DNA from: Oscillospiraceae bacterium
GTDB taxonomy: Bacteria; Bacillota; Clostridia; Oscillospirales; Oscillospiraceae
Direction of reading: 5' to 3'
Length of the DNA stretch: 61,945 nucleotides
Assembly (NCBI GenBank): GCA_017479425.1
Contig: JAFVCD010000042.1
Span: 1-61,945 of the forward strand
A program made the position numbers and the translations under genes. The notes under the pieces are model-generated. The model saw only the letters and a program-made list of their open reading frames with translations, was not told the origin of the DNA and did not search any database. Shown one piece after another: positions 25,076 through 33,091 of the stretch (position 1 is its first letter; the number at the start of each line of letters is the position of its first letter).

Positions 25076-28027
25076 TTAAGATTCCTTCGACTTTTTCCCT
25101 TTCAGTATCCACAGCGCGGCGAATAGCAGCGTAACTGCGCCGAAGCCTCCGGCGGCGACCTTCAGAGCGGTCTGCCATAGGGGTGTTACGGAGACTACCG
25201 TTGCGTCGCCGATGTTCATTGCGTTCGTGCGGGTAACGGAGTAGACGACGTTTTTAACGGCATTGTGTACGGCGCTCGCTATCGCCGGATCGTTCTCGCT
25301 GCCGTCAAGCGTACCCATACTTCCCTTGGAGCCGCACCAGATATCCTGACCCGCGAGAACTCCGAGGCGGCAGTCCATCCATTTAGCGTTAAGCGCCATA
25401 TCGGTGACCGCGGCGCCCTCAAGCCCCCACTCATCGCGGAGTATGCCGGTCATAAGTCCTCTGTGACTGCCGGACCAGACTACGCCGATGCGGTTGAAGC
25501 TCGTCATTACGTTCATCGCGCCGCCGCGCACCGCGCCCTCGAACGCCTCTAAGTAAAGCTCGCGTATCGCCTGCTCCGGAGCCCAGACGGAGACGCCGTA
25601 GCGCCCCTCCTCCTGGTCGTTGAGCGCAAAGTGCTTAACGAAGGGGATAACACCCTTTGAGCGAATACCCTGCACCTCAGCGGCGCAGGCTTCGCCGGAG
25701 AGCCAGCCGTCCTCGGAGTAGTACTCGTTATGTCTGCCGAGATATTGACTGCGGTGGATATTCGCTCCCGGAGCGTAGATACCGGCGATGGCGGTGGCGT
25801 TCGTGCCCTGATTGCCGTGCATCATATCCTCGCCGATGCACTTTCCGACCTCGCTTATAAGCTCGCGGTTAAAGGTTGCCGCCATAACGTCCTCAGAGGT
25901 GAACGCCATGCCGCTTCCGCCGCCCATAAGGCTTTTCGTGAAGCCCGTCGGCCCGTCCATCTCCTGCGTTGCGGGGAGGTTTATTGCGGGAAGCGCCTTT
26001 GTATTGTAGGCGCCGTTGTAGATGAGGTCGAGCATATCGACGTAGCTTATCTGGCTGATAAGAGAATCCCACGAGGGGTCGGAATACTCCGTATCGACGA
26101 AATCTATTGCCTTCAAATCTCCGGCCTTGCCGCTTTCGGGAATGGCGGCGTTTGCCCAATACTCCGCCTTCATTTTCTCGGCTATGGCGGCTCTGCCGCT
26201 CTCCTCGTGGGTGAGTCCGTCCGCCCACATCTTATCGGTGACGCGGAGATACTGCGTCGTCGGGAAGGTGCCGGTCCAGTCGGAGCGGGTGAGATAGGTC
26301 ACGGCCTGACCTTCCGCGCCGTCGTATTTATTGAGGTCCGCATTGTCGAAAAGGTTTGTTATTGCGTTTCCGGTATAGCTTGACCTCGCGTAGGTGGTAG
26401 TATCAAGCTCTGCGACCGTCCACTTTGCTGCGAGAGAAGCGTCGCCGGTGCCGTACATTCTTGAGGCGTCCGCACCCTTGGCAGCGAGAATGTTGTTTAC
26501 GGCGTTGTGGGCGTCGGTGCCGACTGTGAAATAATAATCTCCGGCGTCGAGAATATAGGTCTTTGCGCCATTTGCATCGTAGCTCGTGAGGTCGTCCTTG
26601 CGAATGGAGATAGTGTACTTCTCAGTCGCTCCGGCGGCAATTTCCTTTTTGTCGAAGCCGCAAAGCTCGACGGAGGCTTTTTCTACTCCGTTAGCCTTGT
26701 CATAGTCGGTGTAGGGCGACTGGAAGTAGATCTGCACAGTGTGCTTTCCGTCGAGCAGAGAGGTGTTACTGACGGACACCGCCGCCTCGATGGTATCGCC
26801 CTTGTCTGTAATGGAAAAATCGGAGTACTCAAAGTCGGAATAGCTCATTCCTGCGCCGAAGGGGAAGGCGACGAGGGAGGAGTAATCGTAATCTCCGGCG
26901 TTGCCCGTACCGAGAACGTAGTCCTCATAGCGAGTTTCAAAATAGCGGTAGCCGACGTAAATGCCCTCCTGATAGACAACGTAGTTCATGTTGCACTTGT
27001 CGATGCCGGGAGCGGTGTTGTTCTGCGCAAAGGCGAGATCCAGCTCTGCGGCGTTCGTATATGGAAAGGCGTCGTAGTTCTGCATCGAGGGGGAAGCGTG
27101 ATTATCCTTAAGGAAGGTGTCGACAATTCTGCCGGAGGGATTTACCTTGCCGGCGATAATATCCGCAACGGCGGGTATGCCGTTAAGCCCGAGATTGCCG
27201 ACCCAGAGAACGGCGTCTATATCGAAATCATCGATAAAATCGAGCTGGAGAGTGGAGGATGAGTTGAGGATAACGATGATTTTTTTGAAGGTGCCGGCGT
27301 TCTTGAGCGCCTTGAGATTTGAGAGAAGGTCGGTCTCCTCTTTGCAAAGCCTCAGATAGTCGCCGCCGGTCATGTATTCCTCGAGCGCAGGAAGGGCGTT
27401 CGGCAGATCGGCGCCCTCGCCCGAGGAGCGGGAGAGAACGACTACGGCGGCGTCGCCGTAGGAGGTGAAGGTATTTTTAAGAGCGTCGGAATACTTTTCC
27501 CATGGCACCTCGTTTATTCGGTACTGCGCGGGATTTCCGCCGGAGAGATCGGCGTTTACGCGCTTATAGCCGCTGGTTTTGTAAAACTTCCACAGCTCTG
27601 TGTTTACCGATCCCTCGCCGAGCGCGCTTTCAAAGGCGGCATAGAAGCTCACAGCTTCGCCGGTCGCCATAAAGGCGGAGCCGGTGCCGGTCAGAACGGG
27701 ATCTGCGGCGGATTGGGAGAAGAGGGAAACCCTGCTGCCCTCGCTGAGCGGCAGAGCGCCGTTTTTGTTGACGAGCAGCGCTGCGCCCTCCTCCTCGAGG
27801 CGGTAGCAGGTGTCCAAATCGTGGGCGACAAGCTCTTCCTCGCTTTCAAAGTCCGTCCAGAAGAAGATTTTGGAGTTTTCGCCGGGTATGATTTTCTGCG
27901 TTTCGGCGCCGAGCGCGGCGTTAATCATCGTCGAGTAGTAGCTCGTTATGGGTATTGCGATAACGAGAATGAGCGTAATGACGGCGGTGATTATTGTCGG
28001 TATTTTCCAAAAATTGCGCTTTTTCAT
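25076..28027 (-). CDS. domain-permuted GH3 beta-glycosidase tethered at both ends
   Basis: The ATG at 28027 follows GGAGG. The 983-residue protein has an N-terminal hydrophobic helix (about 10-32) and a second near the C-terminus (about 950-972, then a KGKKSKES tail), so the enzyme is outside the cell and held by two membrane anchors. GH3 parts are in reversed order: the alpha/beta sandwich comes first (GTGSAFMATGEAVSFY, GEGADLP), then a fibronectin-III-like region. The TIM-barrel comes last, with KHFALNDQE, TSFNRIGVVWSG and the nucleophile motif AAVTDM (D876). This reversed order is known from Ruminococcus albus and Butyrivibrio beta-glucosidases. It lies next to its own LytTR two-component genes. 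Substrate is probably a beta-linked oligoglucoside, unproven. Confidence 0.93.
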   Translation of the reverse strand: MKKRNFWKIPTIITAVITLILVIAIPITSYYSTMINAALGAETQKIIPGENSKIFFWTDFESEEELVAHDLDTCYRLEEEGAALLVNKNGALPLSEGSRVSLFSQSAADPVLTGTGSAFMATGEAVSFYAAFESALGEGSVNTELWKFYKTSGYKRVNADLSGGNPAQYRINEVPWEKYSDALKNTFTSYGDAAVVVLSRSSGEGADLPNALPALEEYMTGGDYLRLCKEETDLLSNLKALKNAGTFKKIIVILNSSSTLQLDFIDDFDIDAVLWVGNLGLNGIPAVADIIAGKVNPSGRIVDTFLKDNHASPSMQNYDAFPYTNAAELDLAFAQNNTAPGIDKCNMNYVVYQEGIYVGYRYFETRYEDYVLGTGNAGDYDYSSLVAFPFGAGMSYSDFEYSDFSITDKGDTIEAAVSVSNTSLLDGKHTVQIYFQSPYTDYDKANGVEKASVELCGFDKKEIAAGATEKYTISIRKDDLTSYDANGAKTYILDAGDYYFTVGTDAHNAVNNILAAKGADASRMYGTGDASLAAKWTVAELDTTTYARSSYTGNAITNLFDNADLNKYDGAEGQAVTYLTRSDWTGTFPTTQYLRVTDKMWADGLTHEESGRAAIAEKMKAEYWANAAIPESGKAGDLKAIDFVDTEYSDPSWDSLISQISYVDMLDLIYNGAYNTKALPAINLPATQEMDGPTGFTKSLMGGGSGMAFTSEDVMAATFNRELISEVGKCIGEDMMHGNQGTNATAIAGIYAPGANIHRSQYLGRHNEYYSEDGWLSGEACAAEVQGIRSKGVIPFVKHFALNDQEEGRYGVSVWAPEQAIRELYLEAFEGAVRGGAMNVMTSFNRIGVVWSGSHRGLMTGILRDEWGLEGAAVTDMALNAKWMDCRLGVLAGQDIWCGSKGSMGTLDGSENDPAIASAVHNAVKNVVYSVTRTNAMNIGDATVVSVTPLWQTALKVAAGGFGAVTLLFAALWILKGKKSKES

Positions 28028-28050
28028 TTGCCGTGCCTCCTCTGTTTATT

Positions 28051-28070
28051 CTGAGAGTAGCATAGCACGG
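28051..28070 (-). promoter_or_regulatory. putative promoter of GH3 module A with shared TGCTATGCT box
   Basis: On the minus strand GTGCTATGCTACTCTCAG lies 25 bases before the ribosome site, with TATGCT as possible -10 and TTGTTT 16 bases upstream as a weak -35. The same TGCTATGCT box precedes module B (37545-37564), and a decayed version (ATGCTATCCTCAG) precedes the module A relic. It could be the -10 plus an operator for the LytTR regulators. Confidence 0.4.
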
Positions 28071-28082
28071 CAAAGGGAAAAA

Positions 28083-28119
28083 ACAAGAAATGCCGCACAG
28101 TCTTTGGCTGAAGCGGCAT
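28083..28119 (-). terminator. terminator of the kinase gene of module A
   Basis: On the minus strand ATGCCGC..GCGGCAT form a 7-bp stem with a 16-base loop, followed by TTTCTTGTTTTTT. It separates the regulator-kinase operon from the GH3 gene. The relic at 37110-37145 keeps a damaged copy. Confidence 0.6.
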
Positions 28120-28128
28120 ATTTTCGGG

Positions 28129-29430
28129 CTATTTATTCGGAAGAGTAATCGTCAGGAAAAACATATTATCGCTTTTTTCGGTATAAACCTCGCCTCCGCA
28201 GCTCTCGGCGATATAGCGCATACTTTTAAGTCCGTAGCCGTGGCGGCTTTTGTCGGACTTTGAGGTGCCGTTTTCGACGGCGACAGAAGGATCGAAGTAG
28301 TTTGAGACCTCTATTCTCGCACCGCCGTTTTCCTCTGAGATGCTTAAGGAAATCAGCCGCTCGTCCTTCGGGAGCGCAGTTACCGCCTCAATGGCGTTTT
28401 CAAGAGCATTATCGAGAAGCGAATATAGCTTTGAAGGCTCCATAAATCTTACCGCCGCACCGTTGCAAACGGAGGAAAGAGCGACGCCGTGCTTATCGCA
28501 GACGAGCTTTTTCTGGCACAGTACGGTGTCGACTATCTCGCTTCCGGTGCGGATGGCACCGTCATAAAGCTCCATAGCCTCGGAAATCGCACTGATTTCC
28601 TCCTGCGTAAGCCTGCCCTGCAAATCGTCAAGATGCCTTTTCAAATCGTGAAAGCGCATATTGACAAGCTCGATGGTATCACGCATTTCAGCGTAGCGCT
28701 TGCGCTCTGCACGCAGAAGCTCCTCGCCGGCTTCAAGCTCCGCTTCCGCCTTTTTCTGCGACAAAAGACCGCCGCGAATGGCGATGAGCATGAGATAAAT
28801 CATCAGCATAAGCGCCCGGACGCAGATAAGCATATTGCCGTCAAAGGGCTGATTGACCCGTATATACGGCTGTACTATGCAGCGCAGCGTCAGAGTTGTT
28901 GCGGCAAGCCATATAACCGAAAAACCGCTGAGGGTCACGCCGGCTTTTTCGCCTTGCTCGAAAATGCCGGTGATAATGAGGAGCAGAGCGATATGTATTG
29001 CGGCGTAAATGAGCCAATCCGGAAGCATCGTATTGCCGCCGGGAAAGAAGCTGATAGTTTTAGTGTCGTCAATCCCGAAAAGGTTCAGCAGAAGCTGAAG
29101 GGTGTTTCCGGAAAAGTTTTTCGTCATAAGAACGCCGGAGAACCAGAGAAAATACTGCGACACGCTGCCTTTGTATAGAATGGGCATGGCGATTATCTGT
29201 ATCGCGCTGAAAAGCAGTTCAACTAAAATACGCGCCTGCAGGGTATCGTGGGTGGCACGAAATGCCGCCAGAGGAACGCAAAGAGCCGCCTCAAGCAGCA
29301 TAAGCAGAGGCAGCCTCCGGTAAAAGCCGCTTCTGCGAGGCTTTTTTCGGCAAATAACGAGCAAATAAACCGAAAACAGCGCTATATCCAGGAACAGCGT
29401 TATAAGCTGTATCATAAAGTCGGTACTCAT
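28129..29430 (-). CDS. AgrC/GHKL-type sensor histidine kinase (module A)
   Basis: The start ATG at 29430 shares a base with the regulator's stop (TAATG) and has GGGAGG upstream. The 433-residue protein has about six hydrophobic helices (about 1-205), a coiled linker rich in Glu, Arg and Ala, a phosphoacceptor region MRFHDLKRHLDD and a GHKL ATPase domain (NALENAIEAV as N-box, GYGLKSMRYIAESCGG as G-box). This class pairs with LytTR regulators, and membrane-embedded N-termini of this kind sense peptides or cell-envelope signals. It is immediately downstream of its LytTR partner and upstream of the GH3 gene, which suggests the GH3 enzyme is its target or part of its signalling circuit. Confidence 0.9.
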   Translation of the reverse strand: MSTDFMIQLITLFLDIALFSVYLLVICRKKPRRSGFYRRLPLLMLLEAALCVPLAAFRATHDTLQARILVELLFSAIQIIAMPILYKGSVSQYFLWFSGVLMTKNFSGNTLQLLLNLFGIDDTKTISFFPGGNTMLPDWLIYAAIHIALLLIITGIFEQGEKAGVTLSGFSVIWLAATTLTLRCIVQPYIRVNQPFDGNMLICVRALMLMIYLMLIAIRGGLLSQKKAEAELEAGEELLRAERKRYAEMRDTIELVNMRFHDLKRHLDDLQGRLTQEEISAISEAMELYDGAIRTGSEIVDTVLCQKKLVCDKHGVALSSVCNGAAVRFMEPSKLYSLLDNALENAIEAVTALPKDERLISLSISEENGGARIEVSNYFDPSVAVENGTSKSDKSRHGYGLKSMRYIAESCGGEVYTEKSDNMFFLTITLPNK

Positions 29431-30125
29431 TAACTGCCCTCCCGAATTTCGATCCATCGCTTCCGGACGTACCCGAGCCTCGGCTCGCTTATGCGAAGCT
29501 TCTCCTGCCCGACTGTTATGCAGCTGCCCTCAAGACTGTCTGCAAGGAGCAGATTGACTATATAGCAGCTGTTCGTTCTGCAAAAATACTCCGGCAGCTC
29601 TTCTTCACAGGAGGCGAGGGATAAGCGGCGGCATAAAGTGCCGCCTGAGGTGTGATAGAAGACCTCGTGTCCTGAGGCTTCGAGATATAATATCTCATCT
29701 GCTGAGAGGTTAATGACTTTTCCGCGCCCGGAAATGTGAATTTCCGTTCTGCTGTCCGTTACTCGCTTCAGGGTCCGGGTCAGCTTCAGCGCAAAGTCAG
29801 GATAAGAAACCGGCTTTACAATATAATTCAAAGCCCCGACCTCGTAGCCCTGAAGGGCGTAGGAGGCGAGAGAGGTGATAAAAACGATCTGTACACCTTC
29901 GTCGCGCTCGCGCAGTATGCGCGCGGCGTCCATACCGCTTAGACCCGGCATGCGTATATCCATAAGAACGAGGTCATATTCCTCGGCCGAGGACAGAAAA
30001 TCTGCAGCATTTGAATAGAAAAACGGCCACAGAAGAATATTTTTCTCGCGGTTGAACCGGAAAATATAGTCCCGAAGCATATCCCTGTTTTCTCTCTCGT
30101 CCTCGACAACTGCACAGCGAACCAT
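29430..30125 (-). CDS. LytTR-family response regulator (module A)
   Basis: The ATG at 30125 follows GAGGAGG. The 231-residue protein has a receiver domain (about 1-120, phosphoacceptor D56 in VLMDIRMPG, acidic pair in VVEDE, conserved Lys in VKPVS) and a C-terminal LytTR DNA-binding domain (about 135-228, with YLEASGHEVFYH and FCRTNSCYIVNL). It is the first gene of a two-gene operon with the kinase (one-base overlap) and should bind direct repeats upstream of its targets. A shortened copy of its 3' part lies in the relic at 37369-37420. Confidence 0.92.
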   Translation of the reverse strand: MVRCAVVEDERENRDMLRDYIFRFNREKNILLWPFFYSNAADFLSSAEEYDLVLMDIRMPGLSGMDAARILRERDEGVQIVFITSLASYALQGYEVGALNYIVKPVSYPDFALKLTRTLKRVTDSRTEIHISGRGKVINLSADEILYLEASGHEVFYHTSGGTLCRRLSLASCEEELPEYFCRTNSCYIVNLLLADSLEGSCITVGQEKLRISEPRLGYVRKRWIEIREGS

Positions 30126-30200
30126 GATGCTTCACCTCCTCGTTTCAGCCAATATTTTATCACACCGATTTTTTCGGTTCAATAGGTTTTACACGCCGGG

Positions 30201-30452
30201 GTGTTTTTCGTTTTCTTTGAATTGCGGAAGTTTTTGCAAGAGATTATACTGCTTACGGCGTATATACAGCCCGAGAAAATAATGCGTTATCAGAAGACAC
30301 TGTCCCGCATAATAAACGAGCTTTTTGATGTTCGCACAAGGAGTGATTACGATGACTTCTTCGTTATTTCAAAGGCGGAGGTAGAGGAGCAGGTAAAGAA
30401 CGCAGAGGTTTTCCTCTCTGCGATCAAGAAATATCTGAGCGCTCTTGAATAG
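30201..30452 (+). pseudogene. C-terminal fragment of a HEPN-domain (UPF0332-type) protein
   Basis: From about 30271 the frame reads RYQKTLSRIINELFDVRTR, then SDYDDFFVISKAEVEEQ and AEVFLSAIKKYL. This matches the C-terminal half of HEPN proteins that pair with minimal nucleotidyltransferases (R..xDYxDF followed by E-x-A-E-x-F). The first half, including the helices before the core, is missing, and the in-frame GTG at 30201 has no ribosome site. No nucleotidyltransferase partner is visible within 10 kb. I read it as a remnant of a lost HEPN/MNT toxin-antitoxin-like module; the first 25 residues of the frame may not belong to it. Confidence 0.6.
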
Positions 30453-30608
30453 CTTCGAATGTCGGAAAGCATCAATAAAGCATCAAAAGGAGAACAGGGC
30501 AAAGTGGGAAAGGCGCGGAAACCTTGAGAAGCCTCGGTAATATACAATCCTGCGGCAATTTCAACAGCCGCTGTCGGTTTTTGCTATATCCGGGATCGAA
30601 TTTATATC

Positions 30609-30631
30609 GCAATAATCCGGTGGATTATTGC
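30609..30631. repeat. perfect 10-bp inverted repeat in the 30.45-30.70 kb gap
   Basis: GCAATAATCC and GGATTATTGC are separated by three bases, with a small CCGCGAAGCGG hairpin nearby. The style resembles the stems of the tandem array at 1.7-2.1 kb. Otherwise 30453-30700 contains nothing I recognise. Confidence 0.5.
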
Positions 30632-30707
30632 ATCTGGCGGTGCGCACACCGGCAGAAACTATAATCCGCGAAGCGGATGCATGCGATCCCTTCTGCCCCT
30701 GCCACAC

Positions 30708-30743
30708 AAAAAGCCCCGAAATCAGATGATTTCGGGGCTTTTT
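30708..30743. terminator. perfect bidirectional intrinsic terminator
   Basis: AAAAAGCCCCGAAATC and its exact complement ending in CTTTTT form a very strong stem with A- and T-runs on both sides, typical of a bidirectional terminator. It insulates the HEPN fragment from the dispersed repeat and the beta-helix gene. Confidence 0.88.
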
Positions 30744-30760
30744 GACATAAATTTCCGCCT

Positions 30761-30876
30761 GGTGCGGTTAATTCCTATCGTTTTGAACCGCTCCGGCATC
30801 AAAAAAGCCGGGGCGCAGCAGTGGGATCCTCGCAAAATCCCGCTGCTGCGTTTTCCTTTTCTTTGTATTATGCGTG
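30761..30876. repeat. dispersed intergenic hairpin element, copy 2 (loop inverted)
   Basis: It is about 90% similar to copy 1 at 14377-14492, including TTAATTCCTATCGTTTTGAAC and the CCGGCATCAAAAAAGCCGG mini-hairpin. The main stem is at 30815-30849. The central segment reads GGGATCCTCGCAAAATCCC, the exact reverse complement of the centre of copy 1 (GGGATTTTGCGAGGATCCC). It follows the 3' end of the minus-strand beta-helix gene, as copy 1 follows the GH43 gene. Confidence 0.82.
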
Positions 30877-30890
30877 GAAGTATTTGCTTT

Positions 30891-32858
30891 TTATCTTCCG
30901 AAGCCGCCCATCTGACCGCCGAAGGAACCCATATTGTCCATTCCTCCGGGCATGCCGCCCATCATGCCGCCCATCATATCGGGGCCGGCAACGCCGCTCT
31001 GATTATTGAGAACGAAATCGGGGGAGACGTAACAGCTGCCGTCGTAGTCGATGCCGGCTTCGCCGCCGCCGGACGAGCTGCGGATGCTCATAGTGCCGGA
31101 AATGAGATTTACGTTTCCGTTGGAGTCCACGCCGTCGCCGCCGGAGATGATCGTGACGCTGCCGCCCGTAACGTTCACGGAGTAGCCAAGCGTGCCATCG
31201 TAAGCTCCGTCTGCGTTCGCCGCGTTGATGGCGTCGTCAGTGGAATTGATTGTGATTTTGCCGCTCACAACGTTGACAACGGTTCCCTCAAGACCCTCGG
31301 TGCTCTGCTTGACTGTGACGGTGGGATTCGTGCCCTCAGCGCCGATGGTGAGAATGTGGTCTGCGTGGATAGCATCGTCAGAAGCGGAGACTGTGACAGC
31401 GCCGCTGAGGATAGCGAGGTCATAGTTTACGTTGATGCCGTCGTTTGCGGCGGTGACGTTGAGAGTAACGCCGTCAATGACGATGCTGGTATCGTCACCG
31501 CCCTTGATGCCGTTCTTGGCGTTGCCGACGATGTTCAGAGTGCCGGAGCCTGTGATATAGGCAGAGCCGTTTGCTTTGACTTTGAGCGCTGCGCCGTCGT
31601 AAGCGTCGGCAACGTCGGCGTCCGCGGACTCCTCATCGGCGGGGTCTTCGTTGTCGGTAAGAGTTACTGTGCCGGAAACGATCAGCTTGACCTCGCTCTC
31701 TTTGTTGAGAGATACCGCCGCGCCGGTGGATGAGGCGAGGTTAAGATCCTTCAGAACGAGAACAACGCCGGTCGTGCCCTTTTTGACTGTGATATTGCCG
31801 TCGGCGCAGGAGCCGGTAACGATGTAGGTACCGGACTCGGTTATTTTGACCTCGTTATTCTCATCGGTCATGGTGTAGGTGACTGCGTTTGCGTAATCCG
31901 CCTCGAGGTTCATGGCACTGTTAGATGTTACGCCTGCGACAACCTCACCTGCCTCGGATGCGGAGGACTGCACCGCGCTGTTCTGCTGACCCGGCATAGC
32001 GGGGAGCTGGGAGTTCTGGTTGAAGCTGCCGTTTTCACTCGGCATGGCGGGAAGCTGACTGTTCTGACCGAATCCGCCGTTATCGCTCGGCATAGCGGGG
32101 AGCTGGGAGTTCTGGTTGAAGCTGCCGTTTTCACTCGGCATAGCGGGGAGCTGGGAGTTCTGATTGAAGCCGCTGTTTGCACTCGGCATAGCGGGGAGCT
32201 GGGAGTTCTGATTGAAGCCGCCGTTTTCACTCGGCATAGCAGGAAGCTGGCTGTTCTGGTTGAAGCTGCCGTTGTCGCTTGGCATGGTGGGAAGCTGGGC
32301 GTTCTGATTGAAGCCGCCGTTTTCACCCGGCATTGCAGGAAGCTGGCTGTTCTGACCGAAGCCGCCGTTTTCACCCGGCATAGCGGGGAGCTGGGAGTTC
32401 TGATTTAAGCTGCCGTTTTCACCCGGCATAGCGGGGAGCTGGGAGTTCTGACCGAAGCCGCCGTTTTCACTCGGCATGGCGGGGAGCTGGCTGTTCTGAC
32501 CGAAGCTGCCGTTTTCACTCGGCATAGCGGGGAGCTGGGAGTTCTGACCGAAGCTGCCGTTTTCACTTGGCATAGCGGGGAGCTGGGCGTTCTGATTGAA
32601 GCCGCCCGGCTGCATCTGCATCGCGCCGAAGTCCGTCGGCATACCGCCCGGCTGCTGACCCGCGAACTGCATTTGCATACCGCCCGGCTGCTGACAGTTA
32701 AGCTGCATCTCCTGCTGAGGAGCGCTGCCGAGAGCCTCCGGCTGCTTCTCATTATTTAACAGGCGTCCGAAGCCTGCCGCTCCGGCTGAAACCGCTCCGA
32801 CTGCAAGTGCGAGGCAAACTCCAACTGCCGCCGCTGATTTAATAACTGTTTTTTTCAT
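30891..32858 (-). CDS. secreted Cthe_2159-like carbohydrate-binding beta-helix protein with 13 tandem 16-aa repeats
   Basis: A signal peptide (residues 1-29) is followed by a Gln/Pro/Met-rich region and 13 tandem 16-residue repeats (87-294; consensus FNQNSQLPAMPSENGG). Next come about 300 residues with the repeated turns of the Cthe_2159 carbohydrate-binding domain: NGIKGGDDTSIVIDG, ANDGINVNYDLAI, SASDDAIHADH, STDDAINAAN and SGGDGVDSNGNV. The Asp pairs in these turns probably bind calcium. The end is Gly/Met-rich. Cthe_2159 of Clostridium thermocellum binds cellulose and polygalacturonate at the cell surface. No SLH or sortase signal is visible, so how it stays at the surface is unclear. It is transcribed divergently from sigI, with a shared promoter region containing matching SigI-type elements. 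Confidence 0.88.
   Translation of the reverse strand: MKKTVIKSAAAVGVCLALAVGAVSAGAAGFGRLLNNEKQPEALGSAPQQEMQLNCQQPGGMQMQFAGQQPGGMPTDFGAMQMQPGGFNQNAQLPAMPSENGSFGQNSQLPAMPSENGSFGQNSQLPAMPSENGGFGQNSQLPAMPGENGSLNQNSQLPAMPGENGGFGQNSQLPAMPGENGGFNQNAQLPTMPSDNGSFNQNSQLPAMPSENGGFNQNSQLPAMPSANSGFNQNSQLPAMPSENGSFNQNSQLPAMPSDNGGFGQNSQLPAMPSENGSFNQNSQLPAMPGQQNSAVQSSASEAGEVVAGVTSNSAMNLEADYANAVTYTMTDENNEVKITESGTYIVTGSCADGNITVKKGTTGVVLVLKDLNLASSTGAAVSLNKESEVKLIVSGTVTLTDNEDPADEESADADVADAYDGAALKVKANGSAYITGSGTLNIVGNAKNGIKGGDDTSIVIDGVTLNVTAANDGINVNYDLAILSGAVTVSASDDAIHADHILTIGAEGTNPTVTVKQSTEGLEGTVVNVVSGKITINSTDDAINAANADGAYDGTLGYSVNVTGGSVTIISGGDGVDSNGNVNLISGTMSIRSSSGGGEAGIDYDGSCYVSPDFVLNNQSGVAGPDMMGGMMGGMPGGMDNMGSFGGQMGGFGR
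31977..32600 (-). repeat. coding minisatellite, 13 x 48 bp
   Basis: Exactly 624 bases, that is 13 units of 48 bp in frame, encode the 16-residue repeats. Units differ at a few positions (S/G before ENG, N/G after F, A/T), giving mixed subtypes consistent with slippage and unequal exchange. Copy-number change would lengthen or shorten the stalk in 16-residue steps without frameshift. Confidence 0.95.
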
Positions 32859-32935
32859 TTTATTTACCGCCTTTCGTTTGGGAAACTCTGAGCGTTTCCT
32901 TTGATTTTCGAGGAATTTTTTCCTTCTGCCAATTG

Positions 32936-32967
32936 ATTCGCAGAGAGCGGCGGAAAAAATGGGGTCG
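32936..32967 (-). promoter_or_regulatory. SigI-type promoter candidate for the beta-helix gene
   Basis: On the minus strand CGACCCC (32967-32961) is followed after exactly 20 bases by CGAAT (32940-32936). SigI promoters known from Bacillus and C. thermocellum have a CCCC-type -35 and a CGAA-type -10. The arrangement mirrors the one facing sigI at 32984-33015. Confidence 0.6.
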
Positions 32968-32983
32968 CTTTAAAAACTTTTTT

Positions 32984-33015
32984 CGACCCCGAAATTTTTC
33001 TCGGTTTTACCGAAT
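32984..33015 (+). promoter_or_regulatory. SigI-type promoter candidate for the sigI operon (autoregulation)
   Basis: CGACCCC (32984-32990) is followed after exactly 20 bases by CGAAT (33011-33015). Together with the divergent copy, the two -35 elements form the arms of a GGGGTCG / CGACCCC palindrome (32961-32990). Read on the minus strand, this palindrome plus ATTTTTT could also act as a terminator. Confidence 0.6.
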
Positions 33016-33029
33016 TTAATAATAGCAAA

Positions 33030-33061
33030 TTAAGCCCCGTTTAAGGCAGCCGCATTATTCT
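33030..33061 (+). promoter_or_regulatory. TTAAG-N5-TTTAAG box and -10 in front of sigI
   Basis: TTAAG (33030-33034), five bases, TTTAAG (33040-33045), ten bases, TATTCT (33056-33061). The direct repeat with 11-bp phase sits where a -35 would be, as for OmpR-family activators such as streptococcal CiaR (TTTAAG-N5-TTTAAG). An arrangement with identical spacing precedes the second beta-helix gene at 58177-58208. Confidence 0.55.
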
Positions 33062-33091
33062 TTATTAAAAACAAGGAAGGCGGTGACCATA

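Noticed and set aside
30453-30608. Possible small gene or mobile-element debris after the HEPN fragment
   Set aside because: No frame gives a recognisable motif and there is no ribosome site. It is reported only as an unassigned gap.
31977-32600. Regular repeats that could suggest a CRISPR array
   Set aside because: The units are contiguous 48-bp coding repeats without spacers, in frame with a surface protein.
32961-32990. Palindrome GGGGTCG..CGACCCC as merely a terminator
   Set aside because: It lies between divergent gene starts and has no upstream transcript to end. The equal 20-base spacing to CGAAT on both sides fits paired promoters better, although a terminator role on the minus strand cannot be fully excluded.
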